Translations under genes and position numbers: made by a program | Source of the DNA: Flavobacterium cupreum | GTDB taxonomy: Bacteria; Bacteroidota; Bacteroidia; Flavobacteriales; Flavobacteriaceae | Reading direction: 5' to 3' | Length of the DNA: 64,000 bases | Assembly (NCBI RefSeq): GCF_003996965.1 | Contig: NZ_QWDM01000017.1 | Location: forward strand, 62,001 to 126,000 | Notes under the pieces: generated by a model | What the model was told of the DNA's origin: nothing | Databases searched by the model: none | What the model saw: only the letters and a program-made list of their open reading frames with translations | In this document: positions 9,113 through 17,756 of the stretch, piece after piece | Layout of the letters: each line of letters begins with the position of its first letter | Position numbering within the stretch: position 1 is the first letter of the stretch

Positions 9113-12100
9113 TTAAAATTCTAAATTAAGACCGAAAGAAATTACTCTCAAATTATAAGATCTGCTATCTGTAGCTCCATTAAAATCTTGCTCAGGATCG
9201 ATTCCTTTATGAGATTGGAAGGTCACCAAATTATCTCCCTGAAAATATAATCTTAATTTAGTAAGTTTTACTTTTTCAATTAATGTTGTTGGAAAATTAT
9301 ATCCAAAGTTTAATGCTTTAAGCCTAACATAATCATTTTTATACAAGAAACGAGTTGATTGCGTATTAAAATCATTGTTAGAAGCCAGTAATAAAGGAAC
9401 ATCTGTAACATCCCCAGGTTTTTGCCAACGGTTTTCAATATCTGTAGATACTGCTCTACCGGAAGATTTATATCCTTCCATTAACCCTGCATATGTACTA
9501 TCATATACATACGCTCCAAAACTAAAGTTGAACAAAATGTTCATATCAATATTTTTGTATCTGAAATAGTTGGTAAAACCACCTGTTACATCCGGTAAAG
9601 ATGATTTATCTGCATAATATCTTGTAGCCTGAGCATATGTTTTGGTAGTCTCTCTTGCTCCTGTTGGCTTCCCATCAGCTCCTAAGACATCTTTATACCA
9701 CATTCCATAACCTGTAGCCGGATCTACACCTGCCCATTCCTGCATATAGAAATCAAATAAAGATTTACCCACTTCCCATCTTTTATTTCCACTAGTAAAA
9801 CTTGACTGCGTCAATTCAGCAATTTCGTTTTTAGCAAAAGTAAAATTCAAACTGGTTGTCCAAACAAAGTTTGGTGTATTGAAGTTTTTAGAACTTAACG
9901 CAAATTCCCATCCGTAATTTCTAAGAGCTCCAACGTTGGTTATTACACCATTAAAAAAACCTGTTGAATTTGTCAAAGGTCTTCTGTAAAGTAAATCAAC
10001 TGATTTTTTGTTGTAATAATCAACGGTTCCTGTTATTCTATTGTTAAACAAACCGAAATCTACCCCTATGTCAGTAGAAGCGGTTTTCTCCCAGGAAAGA
10101 ATTAAATCTACAGCATCACCCAGAACAACTCCGGAATTGTCCCCTTCGTTATATCCTGTCAAAAATAATTGTTTCGTCGGGAAATAAGTATCTCCATTAA
10201 CGTCTCGGGTTTTATTATTACCTAATTCTCCATAAGACGCTCTTAGTTTTAATTCGCTCAGTATTGCATTATCTTTTAAGAAATTTTCTTCAGAGACTAA
10301 CCACGATCCTCCTACTGAATAAAAACCTCCCCATCTCTCGCCTTGCTCAAATCTTGACGAACCGTCACTTCTGTAAGATCCTTCAACAAAATATTTTTCT
10401 TTGTAGTTATAAGCCAAACGTGCTAAATAACTTGAGATTCTCTCTTCGTCTATAGTTCCTGTTACATCTGTAGGGTTTGTTCTTCCGCTTAGCCATGTAA
10501 CACCCGGTAAAAATTTCTCTCCCTGTGCTCCGAATGCATCAATTTTATATTGATAAGCTTCCTGAAGTACATCTGCAGAGAAGTTATGATCTCCAAAAGA
10601 TTTCTTATAATTCAAACTATTAGTTATAGTACTAGCAGTTGTAACATCTCTGTCCTGACTAATTCTACCTCCAACACTTGATGCATAACCCACTTCATTA
10701 CTGGCATAATTATAATAATCATATAAATATTTATCATAAGCAAAGTTTGTTTTAAAAGTCAAATCTTTAGCCAGTGTAATTTCCGCGTAAGCATTTGCAG
10801 TATAATTATCACGCTTGTAAGATGTTTTGTATTTATACAATGACCCGTAAGCATTCTCATTATTCAATTGTGGTCTTGTTCCATTTACAGCCTGACCCGG
10901 TACTCCTCCTCCGTAATCAAAAATAGGTTGTCCCTTACCATCAGCAACTAAATCACCATTACCATCTCTTCTGTATACAGGATAAATGGATGGAATTGTG
11001 TAAATAAACTGAATAGCACTTTGAAAACTTGAACCACTTTGTGAAGGGAAATTTTGATTAGAAGTCGAGTAAAACATCGTTCCTCCAACTCTAAACCAAT
11101 CATTTACCTTTGAATCAAGACTTAAACGTGTAGTAATACGTTCGAATTTTGAAGTCTTAACATTTCCTTCCTGACCCAAATAATTAGAAGTAAAGAAATA
11201 CTTCGTATTATCACTACCTCCGGAAACAGACATTGTATGTTCTTTTCTAACGGCAGCATCATTTAAGATTTCTTTTTCCCAATTCGTCTCCCACTTTTTG
11301 TTCGTAGTAACTAAATTTCCGTTCGCATCCACAGGCTGAGCTACTGTGTATGGATTATATCCTAATCTGGAAACTAATGCGTTTGACGCATTTGTACCTG
11401 CAAGTGCAGGAGCCTGATTGTTAACATACTGATTTGTATTTCTTAAGGCCTCCCAATTCAGTTTCACGTACTCATCTGAACCTACCATCTCATGCAATTT
11501 AACCGCATTGTCAGCAAAACCAACTTGTGTGGTAAAACTAACTCTTGGTGCAGAATTCAATTTTCCTCTTTTTGTTGTAATCAAAATTACACCATTTGAT
11601 GCTCTTGAACCGTATAACGCTGTTGAAGAGGCATCTTTTAAAACAGTAATTGTTTCAATTTGGTCAGAACTGATTGTATTTAAGTTACCGCCAAAAGGAG
11701 CTCCGTCTAATACAATTAACGGGTCATTAGAACCATTAATAGAACCTACCCCTCTAATACGAATCACCGGGTTTTCTCCTGGCATACCTCCTGCAGAAAT
11801 AATGTTAACACCCGCTACACTACCTTGCAAAGCAGTCAAAACACTTGAAGTTTGTTGCGTTTGTAGTACCTCTGAACCTATTGTAGAGATCGAACCAACA
11901 ATTGCTTTTGCTTTTTGTTTACCGTAAGCAACAACTACTACTTCATCTAATGTTTTTTGAGATTCATTTAATGTAACATTTAATGTAGATGCCGTTCCAA
12001 CTGTAGCAGTCAAATCCAACATACCTACGTAAGAGAACACAAGAACGTCTCCTGTTTTTGCTTTAATAGAATAACTTCCGTCAAAATCTGTTTGAGCACT

Positions 12101-12250
12101 GGTTTTTGCTCCCTTGACAACAACGTTTACTCCTGGAATAACTCCTGCATCACCAGAAACAACTCCGGTAATAACTCGTTCTTGTGCAAAAGAAAACTGC
12201 ACAGACAACACTACTAAGAGTGTATAGATCCATTGTAATTTTAATTTCAT
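9113..12250 (-). CDS. SusC/RagA family TonB-linked outer-membrane transporter
   Basis: A 1045-residue transporter. It has a signal peptide (to about residue 22), a carboxypeptidase-regulatory-like domain (GVVSGDAGVIPGVNVVVKG... about 27-100), a TonB-box-like stretch, and a plug domain with the SusC signature VLKDASSTALYGSRASNGVILITTK-type motif at about 204-228. A 22-strand-type barrel ends in GLNLEF. It imports a substrate too large for porins using TonB energy, together with the SusD partner directly downstream. The length is normal for the family. There is no N-terminal secretin (STN) domain, so it is not of the FecA-like sigma/anti-sigma regulated type. Confidence 0.95.
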   Translation of the reverse strand: MKLKLQWIYTLLVVLSVQFSFAQERVITGVVSGDAGVIPGVNVVVKGAKTSAQTDFDGSYSIKAKTGDVLVFSYVGMLDLTATVGTASTLNVTLNESQKTLDEVVVVAYGKQKAKAIVGSISTIGSEVLQTQQTSSVLTALQGSVAGVNIISAGGMPGENPVIRIRGVGSINGSNDPLIVLDGAPFGGNLNTISSDQIETITVLKDASSTALYGSRASNGVILITTKRGKLNSAPRVSFTTQVGFADNAVKLHEMVGSDEYVKLNWEALRNTNQYVNNQAPALAGTNASNALVSRLGYNPYTVAQPVDANGNLVTTNKKWETNWEKEILNDAAVRKEHTMSVSGGSDNTKYFFTSNYLGQEGNVKTSKFERITTRLSLDSKVNDWFRVGGTMFYSTSNQNFPSQSGSSFQSAIQFIYTIPSIYPVYRRDGNGDLVADGKGQPIFDYGGGVPGQAVNGTRPQLNNENAYGSLYKYKTSYKRDNYTANAYAEITLAKDLTFKTNFAYDKYLYDYYNYASNEVGYASSVGGRISQDRDVTTASTITNSLNYKKSFGDHNFSADVLQEAYQYKIDAFGAQGEKFLPGVTWLSGRTNPTDVTGTIDEERISSYLARLAYNYKEKYFVEGSYRSDGSSRFEQGERWGGFYSVGGSWLVSEENFLKDNAILSELKLRASYGELGNNKTRDVNGDTYFPTKQLFLTGYNEGDNSGVVLGDAVDLILSWEKTASTDIGVDFGLFNNRITGTVDYYNKKSVDLLYRRPLTNSTGFFNGVITNVGALRNYGWEFALSSKNFNTPNFVWTTSLNFTFAKNEIAELTQSSFTSGNKRWEVGKSLFDFYMQEWAGVDPATGYGMWYKDVLGADGKPTGARETTKTYAQATRYYADKSSLPDVTGGFTNYFRYKNIDMNILFNFSFGAYVYDSTYAGLMEGYKSSGRAVSTDIENRWQKPGDVTDVPLLLASNNDFNTQSTRFLYKNDYVRLKALNFGYNFPTTLIEKVKLTKLRLYFQGDNLVTFQSHKGIDPEQDFNGATDSRSYNLRVISFGLNLEF

Positions 12251-12609
12251 TTGAATTTATTTTGAATTAGTATCTAGCAAACTTCTTAATTATTTCTTAA
12301 AATAACAAACATTTTCTACTGTTAAAGTTATTTTTTTTTAATGTAAGCTTAACACTTGATTGATATTTGTATTTTTTCAGCCCTAAACATGTGTTATTCT
12401 TAAAAAAACTACCAAAAAAATATTATATCCTTACAACAAAATTTTAACAGAATTTAACAGGTTCATTGCATAATTATCTATGTTTTAAAAAAATTAAGCT
12501 CAATTTATATAAAACTCAAAATAAACCCCTCAATTTAAAATATTGGTAAAAGCAATACTCATTTTAAAAACTATTCTGATATTTGTAACTTTAATTACTT
12601 ATTATAAAT
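12251..12609. other. Divergent intergenic region between susC-like gene and rnhB
   Basis: These 359 AT-rich bases hold no supported ORF. They contain a candidate minus-strand promoter near 12278-12309 and a weak plus-strand -7-like GATATTTG at 12578-12585, 24 nt before the rnhB start. I see no repeat family or structured RNA here. Confidence 0.5.
12278..12309 (-). promoter_or_regulatory. Candidate promoter of the SusC/SusD operon
   Basis: The minus strand reads TTTG (12306-12309), a 20-nt spacer, then GAAGTTTG (12278-12285), one mismatch from TAnnTTTG. The SusC start is 28 nt downstream. Confidence 0.35.
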
Positions 12610-13269
12610 ATGCTTGAAAGAAATTTCTCAGGATTCGTTTTTGAAACCGGGACTGATGAAGCCGGAAGAGGCTGTTTAGCTGGTCCGGTTACTGCTGCGG
12701 CTGTCATTTTACCAGCTGATTTTGACAATGAATTTCTAAACGACAGCAAACAATTGTCCGAAAAAATCAGGGAACAATTAAAACCAATTATTGAACAACA
12801 TGCAATTTGTTTCGCCGTTACACATTTGCACCCGGATGAAATTGATGAAATAAATATCCTAAACGCTTCCATGAAGGGAATGCACGAATGTATCCTGAAA
12901 TTAAATCAGAAACCTGAATTTATTATTGTGGATGGTAATCGTGCGATAAATGCAAAACTAGGTTTGAAAAATACTTTTGGAAAACAATTTTCTGCAATCG
13001 AAATAGAATTATTAAAATCAATTCCGAGCCAGAGTATCATCAAAGGGGATTCTAAATTCCTCAGTATTGCCGCGGCTTCTGTTTTAGCAAAAACGTATCG
13101 GGACTCCTACATGAACCAGATTCACGAAGAATTCCCGATGTATAACTGGAAAAGAAACAAAGGGTATCCGACCAAAGAACATCGTGAAGCCATTAAAAAA
13201 TACGGCCCGACCAAATACCATCGCATGAGCTTCAGGCTTCTTCCCGAACAACTGAGCTTAGACTTATAA
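12610..13269 (+). CDS. rnhB: Ribonuclease HII
   Basis: A 219-residue RNase HII, which cuts RNA in RNA-DNA hybrids and single ribonucleotides embedded in DNA. The catalytic motif GTDEAGRGCLAGPV gives D16 and E17. A further aspartate is D108 in IIVDGN, followed by KGDSKFLSIAAASVLAKTYRD and a GYPTKEHREAIKKYGP end typical of the family. The length is normal. It is monocistronic, divergent from the SusC operon, and followed directly by a terminator. Confidence 0.96.
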   Translation: MLERNFSGFVFETGTDEAGRGCLAGPVTAAAVILPADFDNEFLNDSKQLSEKIREQLKPIIEQHAICFAVTHLHPDEIDEINILNASMKGMHECILKLNQKPEFIIVDGNRAINAKLGLKNTFGKQFSAIEIELLKSIPSQSIIKGDSKFLSIAAASVLAKTYRDSYMNQIHEEFPMYNWKRNKGYPTKEHREAIKKYGPTKYHRMSFRLLPEQLSLDL

Positions 13270-13273
13270 AAAC

Positions 13274-13304
13274 AAAAAGACTTATCGAGTGGATAAGTCT
13301 TTTT
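13274..13304. terminator. Bidirectional intrinsic terminator
   Basis: AAAAAGACTTATC and its complement (arms 13274-13286 and 13292-13304, 5-nt loop) have A- and T-rich flanks. It sits between the convergent rnhB and NTF2-like genes. Confidence 0.88.
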
Positions 13305-13321
13305 TGTTTTCTACTGATTTA

Positions 13322-14173
13322 TTATTTTTTACTTTTCAGGAATTCGGCAAATTGTTTTGTATCATAATAAAAGGGCCGTATTGCGGTAATTTTTCCGTCT
13401 TTCAAATCAACATGCTCCGAAATTGGCAGTAAAAGTGTTTTACCTGACTTTTTCGCTTTGGCCTTTATGGTAAAATAAATAATTATTTCGTTTTTGGAAG
13501 CATCACTAAAATAAACAGGCTCCTTTTCTATCTGCAATTCAAAAAATTCAGCTGATTTGGCATACATTTTAGTCCATTCCTCAAAACCTGTAAAAGTTCC
13601 TCCGTATGGTAATCCCTCTGCCTGGTAATAAATAGCACCCGGCTCAATTAAGGTGGCGATTGTCGTGAAATCCCTGGTCTTAAAGAGACTTTCATAATAT
13701 TTCGCAACCACTTTCAAATTTTCAGTTTCAAGATTTTTTAAAATATCAGCTTCCGACAGTGTCGCTTCAGGGTTCCAAAAGCCGATAATTTTACTCACCT
13801 GACCTTTTCCGTTTAACCTGGCAAAATCACGACCGGACATTATCAGTTTACTTTTTGAATCCAGAATTTTCCAGTCCCAGCTTACATAATTGTCTTTGAC
13901 AACTTTTGCACCAGATGTTAATACTGCATCGGGATACTTTTTATAAAATTCATTTATCACATTATTGAATGCGGCTGTTCCCTTTACAGAAGCCGAAGGA
14001 TCTTCGAAAGTACTGTCGTCCAGCCAGATTGTCCTGATTAATTTTAACCTTGCATCACTATTGTGCTCTTGCCATGCTTTTTCATAAACCGCAATCGGAT
14101 TTAATTTATCTTTCTTTTGAGCAAAAAGACTATTAAGCATTAAAAGGAAATAAAGGAAGTAGATTTTTCTCAT
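13322..14173 (-). CDS. Secreted protein with two NTF2/SnoaL-like domains
   Basis: A 283-residue protein with a signal peptide (cleavage after about residue 18, NSLFAQ). Two consecutive NTF2-like halves follow, at about 25-145 and 160-280. Each starts with a helix of the form YEKAWQEHNSDARLKLI / VAKYYESLFKTRDFTTIATLIEPGAIY and ends in strands of the HVDLKDGKITAIRPFYYD type. Such cone-shaped domains bind small hydrophobic ligands or act as enzymes; no catalytic set is recognisable. Location would be periplasmic or extracellular. It is monocistronic as far as visible. Confidence 0.65.
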   Translation of the reverse strand: MRKIYFLYFLLMLNSLFAQKKDKLNPIAVYEKAWQEHNSDARLKLIRTIWLDDSTFEDPSASVKGTAAFNNVINEFYKKYPDAVLTSGAKVVKDNYVSWDWKILDSKSKLIMSGRDFARLNGKGQVSKIIGFWNPEATLSEADILKNLETENLKVVAKYYESLFKTRDFTTIATLIEPGAIYYQAEGLPYGGTFTGFEEWTKMYAKSAEFFELQIEKEPVYFSDASKNEIIIYFTIKAKAKKSGKTLLLPISEHVDLKDGKITAIRPFYYDTKQFAEFLKSKK

Positions 14174-14327
14174 AAGTCGTTAGTTTATATTCAGTTAAAA
14201 CTGCCATTAAAAGCATACAACCAAATTTAACATAAAAACATTACATAACAGCAACACTTCCTGAATTTGTCCATGACTTTAAAACTCCGGCTTATAAAAA
14301 ATTATTTTTATCTTTCTAAACTCTTTT

Positions 14328-14924
14328 TTATACAACAGATGCTTCATCGCTGAAATTAAAAGCCATCTCTATTTGATCTTTCCAGTCTTCGATAGATTCA
14401 GCAGAAGCGCTGTCGGCTTTATCGAAATAAAAGTGCTGTTCAATTTCGAAACCGCAATACTTAAAAATACCGGTATCTGAGGTCAAAGCCAAAGCTTTAT
14501 CCATGCCCATTGCTTCATATTCTGCATTGGATTTTCCGTGGGAATTTACAATAATCGCTTTTTTTCCTGTCAACAAACCTTTCTGAATACCCTGATCGTA
14601 TCGATATGCAAATCCGTAACTAAAAACACGATCGATATACCCTTTCATGATAGCCGGCATGCCGGTCCACCAAATTGGGTACACAAAAATAATCCGGTCT
14701 GCCCAGGTAATAAAATCCTGTTCTGTTTTTACTTCATCAGCCACTTTTCCCATTCGTTGTCCGCTCATGTCATTTAAAGAAAGAACCGGATTAAAATTGA
14801 TCTCATACAAATCACGAACCTCAATTTCCTGATTCGATTCCTGAAGATTTTCTAAAATAGTTTGTTTAAAGAAATGATTTAAACTGCCTGAATTGGGATG
14901 TGCATAAATGATTAAATTTTTCAT
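14328..14924 (-). CDS. NAD(P)H-dependent FMN oxidoreductase, flavodoxin fold
   Basis: A 198-residue protein of the NAD(P)H:quinone oxidoreductase/KefF-MdaB type. It starts MKNLIIYAHPNSGSLN (FMN phosphate loop), has DLYEINFNPVL, and carries the family motif FVYPIWWTGMPAIMKGYIDRVFSYGFAY at about 80-107. These cytosolic flavoenzymes reduce quinones or other electrophiles. It lies downstream of the AraC-controlled SDR gene but is separated by a terminator and has its own TAnnTTTG element, so it may be controlled separately. Confidence 0.88.
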   Translation of the reverse strand: MKNLIIYAHPNSGSLNHFFKQTILENLQESNQEIEVRDLYEINFNPVLSLNDMSGQRMGKVADEVKTEQDFITWADRIIFVYPIWWTGMPAIMKGYIDRVFSYGFAYRYDQGIQKGLLTGKKAIIVNSHGKSNAEYEAMGMDKALALTSDTGIFKYCGFEIEQHFYFDKADSASAESIEDWKDQIEMAFNFSDEASVV

Positions 14925-14951
14925 GTTCTTATGTTTTAAAGATTAACAGGA

Positions 14952-14959
14952 CAAATGTA
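14952..14959 (-). promoter_or_regulatory. Candidate -7 element of the oxidoreductase gene
   Basis: The minus strand reads TACATTTG, a perfect match to TAnnTTTG, 28 nt before the start codon. Confidence 0.45.
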
Positions 14960-15013
14960 AAACGCAGCTTTCCGGCACAATTGTAAGAAAACGAAATCCG
15001 ATTCATCGCAAAC

Positions 15014-15044
15014 AAAAAAATCCCTGTCGAAGTGATCAGGGATT
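15014..15044 (-). terminator. Intrinsic terminator of the SDR gene
   Basis: AATCCCTG (15019-15026) and CAGGGATT (15037-15044) form a stem with a 10-nt loop. On the minus strand a T-run follows (complement of 15014-15020). It is 20 nt past the SDR stop. Confidence 0.8.
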
Positions 15045-15063
15045 ATTTTGAAATAATAATGTA

Positions 15064-15903
15064 TTAAAAATTTGTTGCAATTGTCATCGCTTTCCAGGCT
15101 TCTAAGTCAGCTTCAACTTCTTCAATTTTGGCATTTGCCATATTGTAGGCATCCTCCCCTAAGAACAAATGCAGTGGCGCATTTTGTTCTTTACTGATCT
15201 GAATTAAAGCTTCCACCGCTTTCTCAGGATCTCCGGGCTGGTTTCCATTGATTTCATTTTGATGTGCTAATACAGACTGACGCGCTTCTTCATAATCTGC
15301 AATCGGATTTTTAGGCAATCCCATAGAATCTGCAGACAAAAAACTGGTCCTGAAATAACCCGGATAAACCAAAGTTACCTTTACTCCGAAAGCTTTTGCT
15401 TCTGCTCTTAAACCTTCCGTCAGACCCGAAACGGCAAATTTAGTAGAACAATAAATTCCCCAGCCCGGAAAACCTCCGTGATAACCTCCAATGGAAGAAA
15501 TATTGAAAAAATGTCCCGATCTGTTTGCCCTGAAATGAGGCATTGTGTTGCGGATCACATTAAGCAAACCGAAAACATTTACATCAAAATTTCGTCTTGA
15601 TTCTTCGTCCGAAAGTTCTTCCAGCGTACCAATTTGCCCATAACCTGCATTGTTTACCACAACATCTATGGTTTTAAAATGACTGACTGTTTTGGCAACT
15701 GCATCCTGAACACTGCTTTCTGTTACAAGATCCATTTCTAAAGGCAAAAACTGATCTGACGCGGCACTAACTTCTTTAATTAATGAATTTACATCTCTTG
15801 AAGTTGCAGCCACGTGATACCCTTGTGCCAATAGTTTCTGAACTAAGATTAAGCCCAAACCTTTTGAGGCTCCTGTTACAAACCATACTTTTTTAGTTTC
15901 CAT
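15064..15903 (-). CDS. Short-chain dehydrogenase/reductase
   Basis: A 279-residue classical SDR. It shows the NAD(P)-binding TGASKGLGL at about residues 11-19, the structural NNAG motif (about 86-89), and a catalytic serine in FNISSIGG with YCSTK (Tyr-x-x-x-Lys) at about 153-157. It oxidises or reduces a small alcohol/carbonyl substrate that cannot be named from sequence. Two direct repeats 21 bp apart and a TAnnTTTG element precede it, and an AraC gene lies just upstream on the same strand. It is therefore probably the regulator's target. Confidence 0.9.
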   Translation of the reverse strand: METKKVWFVTGASKGLGLILVQKLLAQGYHVAATSRDVNSLIKEVSAASDQFLPLEMDLVTESSVQDAVAKTVSHFKTIDVVVNNAGYGQIGTLEELSDEESRRNFDVNVFGLLNVIRNTMPHFRANRSGHFFNISSIGGYHGGFPGWGIYCSTKFAVSGLTEGLRAEAKAFGVKVTLVYPGYFRTSFLSADSMGLPKNPIADYEEARQSVLAHQNEINGNQPGDPEKAVEALIQISKEQNAPLHLFLGEDAYNMANAKIEEVEADLEAWKAMTIATNF

Positions 15904-15928
15904 AATTTATATTGTTTTAATGACAAGG

Positions 15929-15936
15929 CAAAATTA
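15929..15936 (-). promoter_or_regulatory. Candidate -7 element of the SDR gene
   Basis: The minus strand reads TAATTTTG, matching TAnnTTTG, 25 nt before the start. The proximal operator repeat begins 24 bp upstream of it, which suits an activator touching RNA polymerase. Confidence 0.5.
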
Positions 15937-15960
15937 GGCTGAAAGTACAGGTCAGGGATA

Positions 15961-15994
15961 ACGAAATTCAAACCATTACTTACGAAATTCAAAC
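15961..15994 (-). promoter_or_regulatory. Tandem operator repeats for the AraC-type regulator
   Basis: Two identical 13-mers ACGAAATTCAAAC lie at 15961-15973 and 15982-15994. They are exactly 21 bp apart, two helical turns, which is the typical geometry of AraC-family activator sites. The second copy overlaps the stop codon of the AraC gene. A third identical copy lies at the AraC gene's own promoter (16900-16912). Binding by the adjacent regulator is inference. Confidence 0.7.
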
Positions 15995-16888
15995 AGTCCG
16001 AAATTGTCGGGGTGTAAGGTTAATGTTCTTTTTGAAAAAATTATTAAAATGCGTCGGCTCTTCAAATCCGAGGCTATAGGCAATTTCAGCAATATTCCAA
16101 TCGGTGTGTTTCAGAAGGATTTTGGCTTCCTGTAAAAGGCGTTCCGCTATAACTTCTGAAGTTGTTTTTTGAGTGGTTTCTTTTAAAGCCCTGTTTAAAT
16201 GATTTACATGAATGGTTAACTGATTGGCAAAATCGGCAGCAGAACGCAGTGTAAAACGCTGTCTTGAATTTTCAATAGGAAACTGTCTTTCCAACAATTC
16301 CAGAAACAAGGATGAAATTCGATTTGAAGCATTAGAATGCTGGTTGACGGAAAGATTAGCAGGCTGCATTTTCATTGCACTGTGAATCAATTCAAAAACC
16401 AGATTTCGCAGCACATCATATTTATACGCATAGTCAGAATTAATTTCTTCCATCATCTGCCTGTAAATCAATTTGATTTTCTCCGTCTGTTCCTTGTCAA
16501 TCGAATAGATAAAACTGCCGTTCGGCTTAAAAACCGGATATTCTTTTAAATTCCCGAACTGATGAAAAAAGGCTTCCGTAAACACACAGAAAAAACCAGT
16601 CTGGTGTTCTTCTAACTGTTCCCAGTTATAAGGAATCTGCGGATTGGCAAAGAACAAAGCCTGCTCTTCGATCTCCACAATCTTATCGGCATAATGAACC
16701 CTGTTTTTACCAATAATCAAACTGATTTTAAAATAATCCTTGCGGCTGTACGGAATTGGTTTTGCACTGCACCCCATAAAATCATCCAGCTCAAATACAT
16801 TAAAATGTCCGATTTCCTTTTTAAGGTTATCGGGCATGAAATTGAGTTTGGTACGATAAAAATCTTCTATAGTTTCTGTCTTGTCCAT
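15989..16888 (-). CDS. AraC-family transcriptional regulator
   Basis: A 299-residue regulator. The N-terminal half (about 1-180) is a cupin-like effector domain with FANPQIPYNWE. The C-terminal AraC/XylS domain (about 195-299) has the two helix-turn-helix units, ending AEIAYSLGFEEPTHFNNFFKKNINLTPRQFR. It is followed by the SDR gene and flanked by matching operator repeats, so it probably controls that gene and itself. Its start codon lies only about 5 nt from a perfect TAnnTTTG element, which would make the transcript leaderless or nearly so. Confidence 0.9.
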   Translation of the reverse strand: MDKTETIEDFYRTKLNFMPDNLKKEIGHFNVFELDDFMGCSAKPIPYSRKDYFKISLIIGKNRVHYADKIVEIEEQALFFANPQIPYNWEQLEEHQTGFFCVFTEAFFHQFGNLKEYPVFKPNGSFIYSIDKEQTEKIKLIYRQMMEEINSDYAYKYDVLRNLVFELIHSAMKMQPANLSVNQHSNASNRISSLFLELLERQFPIENSRQRFTLRSAADFANQLTIHVNHLNRALKETTQKTTSEVIAERLLQEAKILLKHTDWNIAEIAYSLGFEEPTHFNNFFKKNINLTPRQFRTV

Positions 16889-16892
16889 TTCG

Positions 16893-16912
16893 CAAAGTTA
16901 CGAAATTCAAAC
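16893..16912 (-). promoter_or_regulatory. AraC gene promoter with overlapping operator copy
   Basis: The minus strand has TAACTTTG (16893-16900), a perfect TAnnTTTG. The third copy of ACGAAATTCAAAC (16900-16912) abuts and shares one base with it. A protein bound here would block the promoter, so autorepression is the likely mode. Confidence 0.6.
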
Positions 16913-16915
16913 AAA

Positions 16916-17737
16916 CTAAAAATCTTTAGAACCACAGATGTCTTCTTGAAATTTTAGAAATTTTGTCGGAGACAAATTCATGTAGTGCTTAAAATCATGT
17001 ATCAGCTGACTCTGGTCGTAATAACCACAATCTTCCACAATAGTCAGCCAATCTGTTTTTGCGTCGGTCTGCGTAGTTTTCTGGATTTGCTCCACCGCTT
17101 TTAAAAAGCGCTCATAACGACTGATTTCTTTAACGGTATACCCAAAAAATTTCTTCTGGTTCAGCTGAATATTCCGTTCTGTCTGATTGGTTCTGGAAGC
17201 AATTGCTTTGATCGGATTTAGACTGTCATCCTTAAAATCGGCCAAAAGTGCCGTGATAGTATTTTGCTCTTTTAAATACGGTTTACAAAAATCCAGAATG
17301 TAATTTACCCGATCCCGGGTGTCGGGAATTACCAGCAGTTCTTCCCATAAGGCACTGAAACAATTTTCAGCAATTAAAGCATCAGGATGAATCGGCAAAG
17401 AATGTGTTAAAAGTGCAGTTCCAAAAAACCTGTAAAAAGCATCTTCCTTAAAATTAGCCACGAGGATTTCAGAATTGGGTTCCAAAGTATAGTCGAAAGC
17501 CTGTTTTATCGGACCTACAACCAGACATTTTTCAGTTTTAAGTGTAGTGTTGCGTTGTGATTTTAGAGATACGTTTGCACCAAAACTAAAAACCAGTATT
17601 GTCTGAAAATTAGGCAGAAGCGTTTTGGTGACAGGCAAATCTGTTTTATTTTCAGCAAAATAGAAATGAGAAAAAACAGCTTTAAATTCTGAAGGAACAG
17701 CAATTCTGTAATTGGTATTTTCGTCAGAATCTGTCAT
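16916..17737 (-). CDS. AraC-family transcriptional regulator (second)
   Basis: A 273-residue protein with an N-terminal ligand-type domain and a C-terminal AraC-like helix-turn-helix pair. The end reads EDCGYYDQSQLIHDFKHYMNLSPTKFL, the usual second recognition helix region. I chose the ATG at 17737. The open frame extends 15 codons further to a TTG at 17782, but that would overlap the end of lipB. It lies 19 nt downstream of lipB and may be read from that transcript. No operator repeat like that of the neighbouring AraC gene is visible, and its targets are unknown. Confidence 0.82.
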   Translation of the reverse strand: MTDSDENTNYRIAVPSEFKAVFSHFYFAENKTDLPVTKTLLPNFQTILVFSFGANVSLKSQRNTTLKTEKCLVVGPIKQAFDYTLEPNSEILVANFKEDAFYRFFGTALLTHSLPIHPDALIAENCFSALWEELLVIPDTRDRVNYILDFCKPYLKEQNTITALLADFKDDSLNPIKAIASRTNQTERNIQLNQKKFFGYTVKEISRYERFLKAVEQIQKTTQTDAKTDWLTIVEDCGYYDQSQLIHDFKHYMNLSPTKFLKFQEDICGSKDF

Positions 17738-17756
17738 TCTTTTTCTTTTAAATATA

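Noticed and set aside
11508..11927. 139-codon plus-strand open frame inside the SusC-like gene
   Set aside because: It is antisense to the conserved plug domain, has no recognisable domain and no start signal; it is a shadow of the real gene.
12251..12609. Riboswitch or leader peptide before the SusC-like gene
   Set aside because: I found no conserved aptamer-like core, no biased short ORF and no terminator between promoter and start.
12591..12872. 93-codon minus-strand open frame over the start of rnhB
   Set aside because: It lies opposite the conserved catalytic region of RNase HII and has a serine/cysteine-rich composition typical of antisense frames.
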